Translations under genes and position numbers: made by a program
Shown: positions 62,413-64,000 of the stretch, piece by piece
Layout: every line of letters begins with the position of its first letter
Position numbering within the stretch: the stretch's first letter is position 1
The notes under the pieces: generated by a model
Seen by the model: only the letters and a program-made list of their open reading frames with translations
Told to the model about the DNA's origin: nothing
Database searches by the model: none
DNA from: Balamuthia mandrillaris
Taxonomy: Eukaryota > Discosea > Longamoebia > Balamuthiidae
Direction: 5' to 3'
DNA length: 64,000 nt
NCBI GenBank assembly: GCA_031835245.1
Contig: JAVKOQ010000100.1
Span: 113,955-177,954, forward strand

Positions 62413-63770
62413 GACCTTTTGATGCCCAGGTCACAGGTTCTTTCCTCTTTGTTCGCCGTCGTTTTTGTTGCGGTTCAGGCAGCGTTCCTTCTGCGCGATA
62501 CAGTTCTTGGCGGTAGGAATACGCCAGTTGTTGATAGCAAAAGTTTTTTTTTGTCACTTCCTTGAATGCTGTGGCCATTAGTTGGTATGTGCTTGTTCTG
62601 AAAGTGACGACTTTCTGTTGCATAATTGGCAAATCGTTCCACTGACCCATACTTCTCTAGGAAGAATCCAAGGTGATAAATGAAGACATGGATATAAGGG
62701 GTAACTTCCTCATCGCCAAACGCCTGTGTGAACTTTGTTCCAAATTCCCTAGCTAATTCTAACCACTCGTTCTCTGTAATAGTCACCTTAGGTTGGGAAG
62801 CAAGGCTAGCAAGCAAAGCAAAGCGATCCCACAGTTGTTTTATGTTTGCTGCCCGTTCTTGTGATTTTCTTCTCCTTGCTCGTTTTTCAACAGCTTTCAA
62901 GAATAGAGCTTGGTTCTCAAGAATACGAATGTAGTCTGGGCGGCCAAATCGTGCTTTTGCTACACGTTGCTCCAAGGTCTTCATTTTATCATTCCTCTTC
63001 GGCAGTGTTATCTTTGCAGCCACAAAACACTTCTCCACTTCCTTGCCCAGTTTTTTCTTGCCATGCGTGTACTCTGCTAGTTGCTCAACCAGCTTTCGCA
63101 TGACGCCCATGAAGCAATGCAACTGGCATGGGATCACATGATTGAACAGAATCCTTAGAAGAGGTTTGTCTTGAATCCCAAAGTTTGTTGCAGCAAAGCG
63201 CTTTTTTGCACTGTTTGACTTTAACTTTGCAGCTTCCTCTCCCTTTGTCCACATTTGGGTTTTATCTCGGAATGGCCACATCTCTCTTGTGAAATCAGCA
63301 ATATTATCCATGTCGACAAGGCACCACGGGCATTTCCATTGCGACTTTGGGTGATAGCAGGTATACAGCCCAAGGACTTTGATGAGTGCGGCCATATCAC
63401 ACACAAGCACCGGTTCAAGAGCATAGTCAATGCCATGAGCTTTAATTGTCCCTCCGTTGATCAGGTATTCTATGCCTTTCACAGCATTTTTCAATTCTTT
63501 TTCCAACTCCTCTCTACTTTCCTCTCCTATGTAGACAATGTACTGACGAGCGTTGTAAACTGATTTTGCCTTTGCCAACTCCAAGGAGGGTGGAGCTTTT
63601 CCGGGGGTCTTTCCGTCCCACCGTTCACAGGCAGCACAACTCTGACCACAGTTATGATAGTGGCGGGTCCTTTCATGCCTCCAACTGGCATATTGACTCG
63701 CATATTGGACACGTTGACCTGTTTTTCCGGTGTGTGTACAGTTTTCATGTGTACAGCACCAGCCTTCCAT
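62300..63770 (-). CDS. Transposase-like protein with an apparent 3' frameshift
   Basis: The main frame, 62475-63770, encodes 431 residues. It opens with a Cys/His-rich segment (CCTHENCTHTGK ... CGQSCAACERW) that could bind zinc. Then come blocks typical of host-domesticated or KDZ-like transposase families: LVCDMAALIKVLGLYTCYHP, WKCPWCLVDMDNIADF, VIPCQLHCFMGVMRKLVEQL, and TPYIHVFIYHLGFFLEKYGS followed by ERFANYATESRHFQNK. I cannot place it in a named superfamily with certainty. At an A9 run (T9 on the plus strand near 62544-62552) the frame appears to shift: the alternative frame to 62300 reads NFCYQQLAYSYRQELY and then a basic and acidic tail, which looks more protein-like than the main-frame end. 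It is a degenerate or indel-affected mobile-element gene. Confidence 0.6.
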
Positions 63771-63853
63771 CCGTGCCAGTCTTTCTCTTAGCTATTTTTT
63801 TTTTGTTAAACGAGTAAACGAGTTCCAAGAAAAAAATTTCGAAATTTCGTAAA

Positions 63854-63964
63854 AAATTAGCAGGTTCCTAAATTGCGTATGGATCCAAGGGTACTGCTAA
63901 ACTTGCCATATAACTTTGATTGGCAAAAATTCCAAGGTGACGTCACTTAGAAACCTGCTAATTT
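63854..63964. repeat. 18-bp inverted repeat, possible MITE or TIR
   Basis: AAATTAGCAGGTTCCTAA at 63854-63871 is inverted at 63947-63964 with one mismatch (17 of 18). The 111-bp unit starts and ends in A/T-rich sequence and contains a perfect CRE site TGACGTCA just inside the right arm. It lies 84 bp upstream of the transposase-like gene, so it could be a nested small element or one end of the larger element. Confidence 0.55.
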
Positions 63965-63980
63965 CAAGTGAAGAGGAAGC

Positions 63981-64000
63981 CATGGCGGCGTTGTTCTCAG
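63981..64000 (+). other. Possible start of a gene cut by the window edge
   Basis: GAAGCCATGGCGGCGTTG has a strong eukaryotic start context (purine at -3 region, G at +4). Only about six codons are inside the window, so nothing can be said about the product. Confidence 0.25.

Overview
This is nuclear DNA of a eukaryote, most likely a free-living amoebozoan. That identification is an inference. It rests on short GT-AG introns in almost every gene, the gene content (a Cdc7/SepA-type kinase, a phosphatidylinositol phosphate kinase, an IPT/TIG factor, DUF4397-type secreted proteins, GCPWD ankyrin-like repeats typical of large protist families) and very abundant intronic microsatellites. No bacterial signals (operons, Shine-Dalgarno sites) are visible. 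I rebuilt exon-intron structures by eye and accepted them only where GT/AG borders, reading phase and protein homology agreed. Exon coordinates are in the evidence fields. I saw no tRNA or rRNA genes.

Layout. 1-8.2 kb: end of an ankyrin-like gene, a lamin-tail protein, an alpha-toroid protein, an LRR protein, then a divergent pair (CUE-domain protein and an RHBDL4-type rhomboid protease) sharing a promoter full of palindromes. 8.8-13.2 kb: a 1,398-residue IPT/TIG protein. 13.3-19.9 kb: the 3' half of a kinase-SH3 gene and the 3' end of a RasGEF gene, pointing away from each other and separated by a complete MULE-type DNA transposon with 83-bp terminal inverted repeats. 20-22.7 kb: a 7TM domain fused to a choline-kinase-like phosphotransferase. 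24.2-27.5 kb: an LRR pseudokinase. 27.7-31.6 kb: two secreted DUF4397-type proteins. 32.3-38 kb: a LIM protein, geranylgeranyl diphosphate synthase and an RsmI-type methyltransferase. 38.2-43.3 kb: a CMGC-like kinase with a p62-like N-terminus and a very long coiled coil. 44.8-51.1 kb: a giant DUF4397-type protein of about 2,100 residues. 51.6-57 kb: ubiquitin, a PPR protein, EMC5 and a secreted heptapeptide-repeat protein. 57.7-64 kb: a PIP kinase, a TenA-type protein, an unknown gene and a second transposase-like gene.

Themes. ER protein handling is well represented (rhomboid protease, CUE protein, EMC5, ubiquitin), and the rhomboid promoter carries a palindrome of two UPR/bZIP-like half sites. 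Three DUF4397-type genes and the heptapeptide gene look like a secreted or cell-surface set, and each has a TATA-like box. Several genes have unusual domain combinations. A 14-20 bp palindrome with an ACGA core recurs near start codons and may be a lineage-specific core promoter element. (CT)n tracts lie just after the 5' splice site on the sense strand of many introns.
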